This document shows positions 7,784-15,396 of a stretch of DNA of 33,829 bases, one piece after another. The first letter of the stretch is position 1. Every line of letters starts with the position of its first letter. The stretch lies in assembly GCA_036655355.1 (NCBI GenBank), contig JAVVQG010000020.1, positions 1 to 33,829 on the forward strand, in the 5' to 3' direction. This stretch comes from JAUNSR01 sp036655355. GTDB lineage: Bacteria > Bacteroidota > Bacteroidia > Bacteroidales > JAUNSR01. The notes under the pieces are model-generated. The model was not told the DNA's origin. It worked only from the letters and a program-made list of their open reading frames with translations, and ran no database searches. The translations under genes were made by a program, and so were the position numbers.

Positions 7784-10291
7784 ATGAAAACAAGGTCTTT
7801 ACTGTTGTTGTTATGCTGTATTTTAATTACGGCATCGTGTCAGAAAGAGGAAGACGGAGGGAAAAATGGGTCGATGAATTTACGACTCGAAACGAATTCT
7901 GAAGTTATAGAAACCAGAGCCGCCCGGCTCGTTGAAGAAAGTGTACCGGATGTTTCCGAATTTGCCCTTGAACTTTATAAAGGTGAGCATCTGATCAATT
8001 CGTGGAAAAACCTAAAGGATTTTCCTGCCGATCAGTTTTATCCGATAGGGAATTATTCGATAAAAGCATTCCATGGTTCCAATGTGGAGGAGGGATTTGA
8101 CAAACCCGCATTTGAGGGATCGCAGAATTTTATTATCGAAGACGGGAAAGTAACGGATGTACAGGTGATTTGCTACCTGGCCAATGTGAAAATTTCAACT
8201 GAGTATAGTGAATCCTTTAAAAGCTATTTTAGAGATTATACCACTTCTGTCGTATCGGGGGTAGGAACGCCGGTTATTTTTAAAAAAGATGAAACCCGTA
8301 CAGCTTATATGAAACCGGGAGCATTGAAAATAACGATGGCTTTAGAAACTTCTACAGGCATAACCTCTACGTTAAATGTATTGGATTTGTCAAAAACAAT
8401 GCCAAGAACACATTATAAACTTCGTTTTGATGTGGAAGCCGGAAGTTCTACCTTGCTGGTCTCTTTCGATTCAGCTACAGAAGAGGAGCCGATCCAGGTG
8501 GATATCTCTGATGAGACACTTACGGCTACCCCGCCTGTGTTCAAAACTACGGGATTTGAAAGCGGACAAATCGTTGAGCAAGTGGAAGGGATGGCTCCCG
8601 AAACGGATGCCTTGTCTGCCATTCTTTATGCTCCGGCTCGGATTGCATCGCTACTCTTAACTACTCAATCAGAATGTTTATCGGCGAAGAACTGGCCGGC
8701 TTCGGTAGATCTTGCGAAAGCGGACGTAGCTACGCTTTCTGCTCTTGAGGCGGAGGGCTTGCTTGTTAAAGGGGTGGGAGCTTCGGTAAACATGGAGCAT
8801 TTCGCAATGATTGATTTCAAAAATCTAATTGAGAATCTCTATGCTCTTAACGGTTCATCGTCACATCGATTTGCATTGGTGGCAACAGATAAAAATGGAA
8901 ACAGATCCGAGGAGTTGGTTTTAAATGTTAACAGTTTAGATAATCGATTTGATCTCTTGTCTGTTGATTCGGTAGAACTGGGGAACAGTGAAGTGATGGT
9001 TTCCTTGCAATTGAAAGGATATCCTGAAAATGTGACCTTCTCCTATGTCGGCGATTTCGGGACTTGGCAGGAGGTGTCCGAAACAGAAGTGATTTCGTCT
9101 GAAGGGGACCTTCACAGGATTAAGATCAGTGACATCCCGATGAAAAACTTCAACCGGGAGATGATCGCACGCTATGGAGGTAAACAGTCGGAGAAGAAAG
9201 AGATCAAGGTTCTCCAGCCGGCTGTGTCAATGCAGGTGAACGAGGGTGATGTGTGGGGTGCAAAAGCACAACTGAAATTGCTATGTGAAAATCCATCCAA
9301 TCTTGAAGCCGTACAGAAATATTCGAAAGTTTATTTGAAAAAGGAGGGGGAATCAACGTGGAATGCGCATCGTCAGTTTACGATCGCGGACGGCGTAATC
9401 ACCCTAACCGCGCTGGAAGGAAATACACCTTATCAGGTGCGCATCTCTTGCTTGGAGAAGCCACAAGAAAGCGAGTACAGTGAACTTGTTTCATTCCGTA
9501 CAGAGGCACAAACGCAACTTCCGAATGCAGGTATGGAAAACTGGTTTTCCAATAAGACCGATGTGAACGATAAACCGATTACCAGCAATCTGAATTTGGT
9601 TTATTGGAATAAGTTCTTTCCTTGGAGTGATTCGGATGAGTCTACGCAAGGATGGAACACCATGAATCAGAAAACGACAAGCGATGGGAAAGCTCCTTCT
9701 AAATTTTTAGGTTTGCCAACTGCTCCCTATGTCGGTTGCTGTTATGTAGCCAATTCGGGAACCATTCCAACCGAGGATTCCCAATTCGGAAGAGCGGCAT
9801 TGATCCGAAGCGTGGGCTGGGGTAGCGGTAGTACCGCTACAGGAGATAATTCCACTGTGAAAAAAACAGATGCCGGTCAGTTGTATCTGGGTTCTTACGA
9901 TAAGGAAAATCAAGCGCCGATCTACGGGATTCCGTTCCAATCGCGTCCCTCAGGCGTTTCTTTTTATTACAAATACATACCGAAAAATCCGGACGATCGT
10001 TTTATCGCAGAGATGGTTGTGTTAGACGAGGATGATCATGTGCTTGCGCAATATCAGATTCCGGCAGCCGAGTGTGGCGCCGTTTCTGCTTATACAGAGA
10101 AACGGATTGAACTTGATTACAACGGCGAGTTTGCTCAGCATAAAGCTGCTAAAATGTATATCCGTTTTGTCTCAGGTACCCAACTGGATGTGAATACCAC
10201 AAACTTCGACCTTCCGGCTTTCGGAAATCTGAGTGATGCGGAAACTGTGGGAAGTAAATTGTTTATTGATGAAATAACGCTTCTTTATTGA
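7784..10291 (+). CDS. DUF4493-PCMD surface lipoprotein (cluster gene 1)
   Basis: This 835-residue protein opens with a lipoprotein signal (CCILITASC, lipid Cys19). Residues about 28-250 are a DUF4493 domain: GSMNLRLETN, PIGNYSIKAFHG, FDKPAFEGSQNF and the VICYLANVKIS strand. Residues about 251-382 form a module that also occurs in the next two genes, ending HRFALVATDKNGNRSEELVL. After a further beta region, about 480-573 look fibronectin-III-like (LEGNTPYQVRISCLE). Residues 578-835 are PCMD, starting QLPNAGMENW and ending GSKLFIDEITLLY. It is the largest and first gene of the six-gene cluster. The product should sit on the cell surface and bind glycans or other cell-surface partners; the ligand is unknown. 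Its PCMD is the most diverged of the set. Confidence 0.88.
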   Translation: MKTRSLLLLLCCILITASCQKEEDGGKNGSMNLRLETNSEVIETRAARLVEESVPDVSEFALELYKGEHLINSWKNLKDFPADQFYPIGNYSIKAFHGSNVEEGFDKPAFEGSQNFIIEDGKVTDVQVICYLANVKISTEYSESFKSYFRDYTTSVVSGVGTPVIFKKDETRTAYMKPGALKITMALETSTGITSTLNVLDLSKTMPRTHYKLRFDVEAGSSTLLVSFDSATEEEPIQVDISDETLTATPPVFKTTGFESGQIVEQVEGMAPETDALSAILYAPARIASLLLTTQSECLSAKNWPASVDLAKADVATLSALEAEGLLVKGVGASVNMEHFAMIDFKNLIENLYALNGSSSHRFALVATDKNGNRSEELVLNVNSLDNRFDLLSVDSVELGNSEVMVSLQLKGYPENVTFSYVGDFGTWQEVSETEVISSEGDLHRIKISDIPMKNFNREMIARYGGKQSEKKEIKVLQPAVSMQVNEGDVWGAKAQLKLLCENPSNLEAVQKYSKVYLKKEGESTWNAHRQFTIADGVITLTALEGNTPYQVRISCLEKPQESEYSELVSFRTEAQTQLPNAGMENWFSNKTDVNDKPITSNLNLVYWNKFFPWSDSDESTQGWNTMNQKTTSDGKAPSKFLGLPTAPYVGCCYVANSGTIPTEDSQFGRAALIRSVGWGSGSTATGDNSTVKKTDAGQLYLGSYDKENQAPIYGIPFQSRPSGVSFYYKYIPKNPDDRFIAEMVVLDEDDHVLAQYQIPAAECGAVSAYTEKRIELDYNGEFAQHKAAKMYIRFVSGTQLDVNTTNFDLPAFGNLSDAETVGSKLFIDEITLLY

Positions 10292-10300
10292 TTCGCGATT

Positions 10301-10420
10301 GCCATAACTCATCAATAGTTGAGATACCCGAAGGGAAGGTATGTTGAGTTACCCAACGAAGGGTATATAGATGGCGCATTTGACTTTAGCGTTAAATAAT
10401 AAAAGATATACAAATGAAAT
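10301..10420 (+). promoter_or_regulatory. Conserved intercistronic RNA-like element, copy 1
   Basis: This fills the 122-base gap between cluster genes 1 and 2. It starts with two tandem units of 25 and 24 bases (10318-10342, 10343-10366), each of the form GTTGAG-TACCC-loop-GGTAT. The second unit can fold TACCC (10350-10354) on GGGTA (10361-10365). It continues with TATAGATGGCGCATTTGAC and a hairpin TTTGAC (10379-10384) with GTTAAA (10391-10396), using one G-U pair. Bases 10363-10420 align without gaps to 23448-23505 in the susC-susD gap, 49 of 58 identical by hand count, including the distance to the start codon. Role unknown; control of downstream translation or mRNA processing is my inference. 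Confidence 0.7.
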
Positions 10421-11676
10421 TTAAAATAATAAATTTAGTAACACTCCTTTGTACCGCGCTGCTGATTACGGCTTGTGGTCGTGAAGCTTTTGACGACGGA
10501 CGTGATGAATCACAGGGCCAGATCAAGCTCAGGGGATTGATGGTGTATGTAGACGATGCGTCTCTCACGAAAGCCGCAACAAACACGTCCGATTTTATTG
10601 TTCGTATCCGTGAAGAAAAATCCGGAACGATTCAAAAAGAGTGGGTTTATTCGGAGATGCCGGAGATTGCTACGTTGAAAGTGGGGTCTTATACCGTAGA
10701 AGCACTTTCGCATGATGTAAAACCTGCTGAGTTCGAGAAACCCTATTATTACGACCGTAATTCCTTTACGATCGAAGAGAATAAGTTGACGCAGGTGGAG
10801 TCTTTGTTGTGCAAACTCTCAAATATTAAAGTCACCATAGAATACGATATGGATTTGGCTTTGTTGTTAGGAAACGACGTAGCGGTAAACGTAACGGTAG
10901 GTGAAGGAACGCTGGTGTTTAAGAAAGGGGAATACAGAGCAGGTTATTTTGCCGCTTCCCCATCTTCGGATATTCTTACGGCTGAACTTACCGGTACCTT
11001 TGATTCCGAACCGATTTCCATAACAAAAGTCTTCACAGATGTAAAAGCAGGTCAACACCGACTGATAAGATACGCTTTGCAGAATACAGATCAGGGAGGA
11101 AATAAAGAGGAGGGCGAAGCGAACCTCACCGTAGGAATAGATGCCAGTTGCACCATTATAGAAAAAGATGTGGTCGTGGATGTAGACGAAGGCGTAATCG
11201 AAGAGGAGAAACCGACAGATCCTTCAGAACCGACCGACCCCGAAAAACCGACCGACCCGGAAACCCCGGACGATGCAAAAGCGCCAAAGATCACCGGAGA
11301 GGGATTTGATATCAAACAGCAGATCACAGTGCCGGCTGACGGAATGGAAATCGTGGTAAATATCAATTCGGAGATCGGATTTAAAAACCTTTTTGTGAAG
11401 ATTGATTCGGAAACATTGACGTCAGACATCTTAAATGACGTGGGACTGGCTTCGGAGTTTGATCTTGCATACCCGGGTAATTTGAAAGAGGGACTTTCGG
11501 GACTTGGTTTCCCGGTAGAGGATGCCGTGATCGGTGAAAAATACATCCGTTTTGATATTACTCAGTTTACTTCACTGTTGGGTATTTACGGCGCGGCCAC
11601 ACACCGTTTCATTATTACCGTTGTGGATCAGGAAGATAATAAAGCGACAGAAACATTAACTCTAATTACTGAATGA
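10414..11676 (+). CDS. DUF4493 lipoprotein lacking PCMD (cluster gene 2)
   Basis: This 420-residue protein has a lipoprotein signal (ALLITAC, Cys21). DUF4493 occupies about 35-250 (GQIKLRGLMVYVDD, LKVGSYTVEALSH, FEKPYYYDRNSF, LCKLSNIKVTIEYD). An acidic, Pro-Thr-Asp-rich linker follows (251-288). Residues about 290-420 repeat the module found after DUF4493 in genes 1 and 3, ending HRFIITVVDQEDNKATETLTL. The protein then stops, so it is essentially genes 1 or 3 without the fibronectin-like and PCMD parts. The linker may act as a stalk. The stop codon overlaps the next start by ATGA, a sign of translational coupling. It is preceded by the conserved intercistronic element. Confidence 0.87.
   Translation: MKFKIINLVTLLCTALLITACGREAFDDGRDESQGQIKLRGLMVYVDDASLTKAATNTSDFIVRIREEKSGTIQKEWVYSEMPEIATLKVGSYTVEALSHDVKPAEFEKPYYYDRNSFTIEENKLTQVESLLCKLSNIKVTIEYDMDLALLLGNDVAVNVTVGEGTLVFKKGEYRAGYFAASPSSDILTAELTGTFDSEPISITKVFTDVKAGQHRLIRYALQNTDQGGNKEEGEANLTVGIDASCTIIEKDVVVDVDEGVIEEEKPTDPSEPTDPEKPTDPETPDDAKAPKITGEGFDIKQQITVPADGMEIVVNINSEIGFKNLFVKIDSETLTSDILNDVGLASEFDLAYPGNLKEGLSGLGFPVEDAVIGEKYIRFDITQFTSLLGIYGAATHRFIITVVDQEDNKATETLTLITE
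11209..11262 (+). repeat. Three tandem 18-base units encoding a PTDP stalk
   Basis: Three in-frame units at 11209-11226, 11227-11244 and 11245-11262 each encode x-P-T-D-P-x (KPTDPS, EPTDPE, KPTDPE) in residues 266-283 of the DUF4493 protein. The second and third differ at only a few bases. This is a likely length-variable spacer between the lipid-anchored DUF4493 domain and the C-terminal module. Confidence 0.8.
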
Positions 11677-13841
11677 CAATGAGAACAACCCAATTATATG
11701 CGGCATGCTTTGTGTTTCTATCTTTGTTTTCATTCTCCTCATGTATGGAAAATGATTTGACCGAAGAGGGAGAAGGGGCATTGAAGTTGAATGTAAATAT
11801 GAAAAATGAAGTGGTTACCGTAACAAGAGCCACTTCCGATGATCAAAACCTCAAAGAGAAAGCGGTTGTAAAAATCTATAGTGAAAAGGGCCTTATCCGT
11901 AAATACGAAGGAGTAGGTTCAATTCCGGAAGTAATGCAGCTGAAGACAGGGACTTACCGGATGACCCTTGTTTCCGGTGATTCGGTTCCGGCATCTTTTG
12001 ACAAGGTGTTTTACAAAGGAGATGCTTTGTGTGATGTGGAAACCGGTAAAACAACTCCGGTTGAATTGATCGGGAAAATAGCCAATACACTGGCTACTGT
12101 GAATTTCGGTAATCTGGAGTCTGTTTTCTCAGCATACAGTGTCAAGGTTTTTCTCCCGACGGATACGTTGACTTTCACAAAAGAGAATGTAGATCAGACC
12201 GGCTATTTTATGATGCCGGAAACGGAAACTTCATTGGGCTGGCTCTTTGAAGGTGTTCAGAACAATGGGAAAGGATATCAACAATCCGGAATCATCGCAG
12301 CGGTAAAACCAACAACACGTTATGCTTTGAATTTTAATTTCAAAGAGTTGGATGCCGTTCAAGGTGGTGCTTTGATCGATATCAAGGTGGATGAAACGGA
12401 GATCCTTTTCGAAGAGGAGGTGGTCATCTACAAACGTCCGGATATCTCGGGTGAGGAGTTTAACCTGGATCAACCGTTGTTTTTTGAGCTCTCCAAAGGA
12501 GCTGAGGTAGGCGTGTGGATTGCCGCTTCTTCGGAACTTAAAAGTGTAGTGCTTTCGTCTGATCATTTCTCAAAAGTGGGCATCGTGGAGTCATCTGTTG
12601 ATTTTCTGAATATTTCAGAATCCGCTTGGCCTGATCTTGAAGCAAAAGGTTTGTCGATCAATTATAAATTGAATCCGGAAACCGGAAACTCCAATCTCAA
12701 GATTCGTTTTTCAGAATCATTTATTACGAAGTTAACCGGCGAAGAGGGCGATTACGATTTTGTAATCGCCGCACAAGATCGAAACGGGAAGAGTCGTACG
12801 GCTACTTTGACGATTTCAGCTTCGGATGCCGTACTGAAAACATTGGGCGTGATTGAATCCGATGTGTGGAGTTCGAAAGCTGTTTTGAGAGGAACACTCT
12901 TGAAAGAGACAACAGAGGAGTTGTTTTTTCAGTATCGCAAAGCGGGACAATCCGATTGGATGCAGGTAAACGCAGTGCGTGATAATCAGTCTATTTCGGC
13001 AGCCGTATCATCGCTCGAGCCAAATACGATGTATGAATACCGAGCGGTAGCCGGCGAAAAGGCATCTTCGGTAATCGGCAAGTTTACGACGGATAATACC
13101 ACTCAGTTGCCAAACAACGGATTTGAATACTGGAGCAAACCCGGAAAAGCTTGGTTGATCTATGGTGATGGCCAGGAGATGTTCTGGGATAGCGGTAATC
13201 ATGGTTCCGCAACGATGAACAAGAACGTAACGAATTACGATGCTTCCATCAAGCAATCGGGAGCTTATTCAATCAAATTGCAGTCGCAATTTGTTGGTGT
13301 CGGAACTATCGGTAAATTTGCGGCCGGTAATGTTTTTGCCGGCAAATACCTCGGAACGGATGGAACAGACGGTATTTTAGGTTTTGGTCGACGTTTTACA
13401 TCCCGCCCCAAGAAATTACGCGGTTATTATAAATACAACTCGGGACAGATTGACTACAGTTCCCTTACAAACAGCAATTCATCGCCTTATGCTCCGAAAG
13501 GAGTGCCCGATACGGCGCATGTCTATGTTGCTTTAGGAGATTGGGTACCTGAGAATTATAACAATGAAGAGGTTGCCGTTCTGATTAAAACAAAGAGCTC
13601 GGAACGAAAACTGTTTGATCCGCAGGATCCGGCGATTATAGCATTCGGTCAGATGCAGAGCGGCGTATCTACCGAAGGCGATAACCTGCATCCTTTTGAG
13701 ATTGATCTGGATTACCGCTCATTACAACGTATCCCTAAATTTATAGTGGTTGTTGCTTCTGCAAGTAAGTACGGAGACTATTTCACCGGAAGTAGCTCAA
13801 GCGTATTGTGGTTGGATGACCTGGAACTTATTTATGAATAA
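11673..13841 (+). CDS. DUF4493-PCMD surface lipoprotein (cluster gene 3)
   Basis: This 722-residue protein overlaps gene 2 by four bases (ATGA); an alternative ATG lies at 11679. The lipoprotein signal ends FSFSSC (Cys24). DUF4493 covers about 33-250 (GALKLNVNMKN, LKTGTYRMTLVSGD, FDKVFYKGD). The shared middle module covers about 255-382 (PDISGEEFNL to YDFVIAAQDRNGKSRTATLT). A fibronectin-III-like region is at about 390-473 (LEPNTMYEYRAVAGEK), and PCMD at 478-722, including VGVGTIGKFAAGNVF, KLRGYYKYNSGQ, VVVASASKYGDYFTG and a final LWLDDLELIYE. Its PCMD is very close to that of gene 6, which suggests duplication or gene conversion. It probably acts on the cell surface with the two barrel proteins that follow. 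Confidence 0.88.
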   Translation: MTMRTTQLYAACFVFLSLFSFSSCMENDLTEEGEGALKLNVNMKNEVVTVTRATSDDQNLKEKAVVKIYSEKGLIRKYEGVGSIPEVMQLKTGTYRMTLVSGDSVPASFDKVFYKGDALCDVETGKTTPVELIGKIANTLATVNFGNLESVFSAYSVKVFLPTDTLTFTKENVDQTGYFMMPETETSLGWLFEGVQNNGKGYQQSGIIAAVKPTTRYALNFNFKELDAVQGGALIDIKVDETEILFEEEVVIYKRPDISGEEFNLDQPLFFELSKGAEVGVWIAASSELKSVVLSSDHFSKVGIVESSVDFLNISESAWPDLEAKGLSINYKLNPETGNSNLKIRFSESFITKLTGEEGDYDFVIAAQDRNGKSRTATLTISASDAVLKTLGVIESDVWSSKAVLRGTLLKETTEELFFQYRKAGQSDWMQVNAVRDNQSISAAVSSLEPNTMYEYRAVAGEKASSVIGKFTTDNTTQLPNNGFEYWSKPGKAWLIYGDGQEMFWDSGNHGSATMNKNVTNYDASIKQSGAYSIKLQSQFVGVGTIGKFAAGNVFAGKYLGTDGTDGILGFGRRFTSRPKKLRGYYKYNSGQIDYSSLTNSNSSPYAPKGVPDTAHVYVALGDWVPENYNNEEVAVLIKTKSSERKLFDPQDPAIIAFGQMQSGVSTEGDNLHPFEIDLDYRSLQRIPKFIVVVASASKYGDYFTGSSSSVLWLDDLELIYE

Positions 13842-14571
13842 TAATATTAAGGTTTTTATTTTATTATTACTCCTGTGGCCTGTAAGTGTAAGCTTACAGG
13901 CTCAGGCGTTTAAAAGAGATATCGAACAGGGAATGTTTGTTCCAAAGGGACAATGGATTCTGGGTAGCTCTGTTTCTTATTCTGAATTTACAGGTGATAA
14001 TTATCGCTTTCTAGTGGTGGAAGGTATAAATACCAACGGTTATTCGGTAAAAGTGAGTCCCGTTTTATGTTATGCCTTTATGGAGAATGTAGCTGCGGGG
14101 GGGCGATTTTCGTACAACCGTAGTTTGTTGAAGCTGGATAATCTGGATTTGAATATCAATGAGGATATGAATCTCAATGTGAAGGATCTATATCAGCTGA
14201 AACACGCCTATTCGGGAATGGCGATTTTAAGAAACTACATCAGTCTGGGTGCGAATACGCGATTTGCTATCTTCAATGAGACCCAGTTGGAGATCGGAGG
14301 CAGTCAGTCTAAAGTTTTAAGCGGGAAAGGCGTGGCCTTGACGGGCACTTATCAAACTTCGCGCGATTTCAACCTAGCGGTTTCGCCCGGTTTGGTTGCA
14401 TTCATCAATAATTTCATGGCCGTAGAGGTGAATGTGGGTGTACTTGGTTTTTCTTTCAGTAAACTCAGACAAATTACAGATCAGGTACAGGTTGGAGAGA
14501 GGTCTTCCAATCGAGGTAGTTTTAAGATCAACCTCTTCTCAATCGGTATGGGAATCGCCTTCTATTTATAA
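13834..14571 (+). CDS. Outer-membrane beta-barrel protein (cluster gene 4)
   Basis: The frame is open from 13750, but the ATG at 13834 overlaps the gene-3 stop codon as ATGAATAA and is followed by a clean signal peptide (MNNNIKVFILLLLLWP to LQAQA), so I take it as the start. The mature part, about 220 residues, is mostly beta strands: GQWILGSSVSYSEF, YSVKVSPVLCYAFMENVAAGGRF, NTRFAIFNETQLEIGG, FNLAVSPGLVAFIN and a terminal INLFSIGMGIAFYL. It is a paralogue of the next protein; both share the F-V/I-PKGQ motif and an FKINL end strand. It is likely a small closed barrel partnering the surface lipoproteins. Substrate and partner are unknown. Confidence 0.85.
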   Translation: MNNNIKVFILLLLLWPVSVSLQAQAFKRDIEQGMFVPKGQWILGSSVSYSEFTGDNYRFLVVEGINTNGYSVKVSPVLCYAFMENVAAGGRFSYNRSLLKLDNLDLNINEDMNLNVKDLYQLKHAYSGMAILRNYISLGANTRFAIFNETQLEIGGSQSKVLSGKGVALTGTYQTSRDFNLAVSPGLVAFINNFMAVEVNVGVLGFSFSKLRQITDQVQVGERSSNRGSFKINLFSIGMGIAFYL

Positions 14572-14604
14572 ATCGCATTATGTATCATTTGCTTCTCGGC
14601 ACAC

Positions 14605-15396
14605 ATGTATATGAAAAAATATTATCTTCTTTTCTTTACGTTCTTCCTATTTTTTTCGGGATACGCCGCTGATTCGCTTTACACGGAAAAGAAAGCTGAT
14701 CCGGATATTCTGAAGATGAAAGCGATCGGTCGATATGACCGAGGCATCATCAACTACCGTTTTATTCCCAAGGGACAGAAGATGTTCGGAGTGACCGCTT
14801 CTTATGCCGGATATGACAGTAATGATAGTCAGCTGCTCTCTATTTTGGAGGAACTTAATTATTATGCAAAGACATTACGTGTAAATCCCTTTATCGGATA
14901 TTTCTATAAAGACAATCAGGTTGTAGGCGTGAAGCTGGGTTATGCAAATACGTTCGCCCGATTGGATAACGTAAGTCTGGCCATGGATGATTTGGATTTT
15001 ACACTCTCCGATATCCAATTGTCTGAGACGTTATTCAATACCGTGATTTATCATCGCTCTTATGTGGGATTGGATTCCGGTAGAAGATTCGGTTTGTTTA
15101 ACGAAACCTATCTCTCTTATAACTCCGGAAACTCTTCCTTTTCGCGTTTGGCCGATGAGAAGCCTGTATTGACCGAAACCCGAATCAATCAGATTCAATT
15201 GGGTATTAATCCGGGGATTTCTGTCTTTATGATGCAAAACGTTTGTGCTGAATTCTCTTTCGGTGTAGCCGGAATAACCTATAGAAGCGAGAAGCAGAAA
15301 ATCGATCAGGTGGAATCGGGCTCCTTTAAACGGAGTGGTGCAAATTTTAAAATCAATCTTTTAAACATCAACATCGGGGTAACTGTATGTCTATAA
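14605..15396 (+). CDS. Outer-membrane beta-barrel protein (cluster gene 5)
   Basis: This 263-residue protein has an aromatic-rich signal peptide (MKKYYLLFFTFFLFFSGYA). The ATG at 14605 and another at 14611 are both possible starts. The mature part is beta-rich: RFIPKGQKMFGVTASYAGY, FIGYFYKDNQVVGVKLGYAN, RRFGLFNETYLSYNSG, QLGINPGISVFMMQNVCAEFSF and a final ANFKINLLNINIGVTVCL. It is a clear paralogue of gene 4, starting 33 bases after it. It has a stretch after the signal (DSLYTEKKADPDILKMKA) that gene 4 lacks. It overlaps gene 6 by 10 bases, so the last genes are tightly coupled. Function is unknown. Confidence 0.85.
   Translation: MYMKKYYLLFFTFFLFFSGYAADSLYTEKKADPDILKMKAIGRYDRGIINYRFIPKGQKMFGVTASYAGYDSNDSQLLSILEELNYYAKTLRVNPFIGYFYKDNQVVGVKLGYANTFARLDNVSLAMDDLDFTLSDIQLSETLFNTVIYHRSYVGLDSGRRFGLFNETYLSYNSGNSSFSRLADEKPVLTETRINQIQLGINPGISVFMMQNVCAEFSFGVAGITYRSEKQKIDQVESGSFKRSGANFKINLLNINIGVTVCL

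Noticed and set aside
10379..10396. The TTTGAC/GTTAAA hairpin as a promoter -33/-7 pair
   Set aside because: There is no TAnnTTTG box at the right distance before either downstream gene. Pairing of the arms in both copies fits an RNA stem better.
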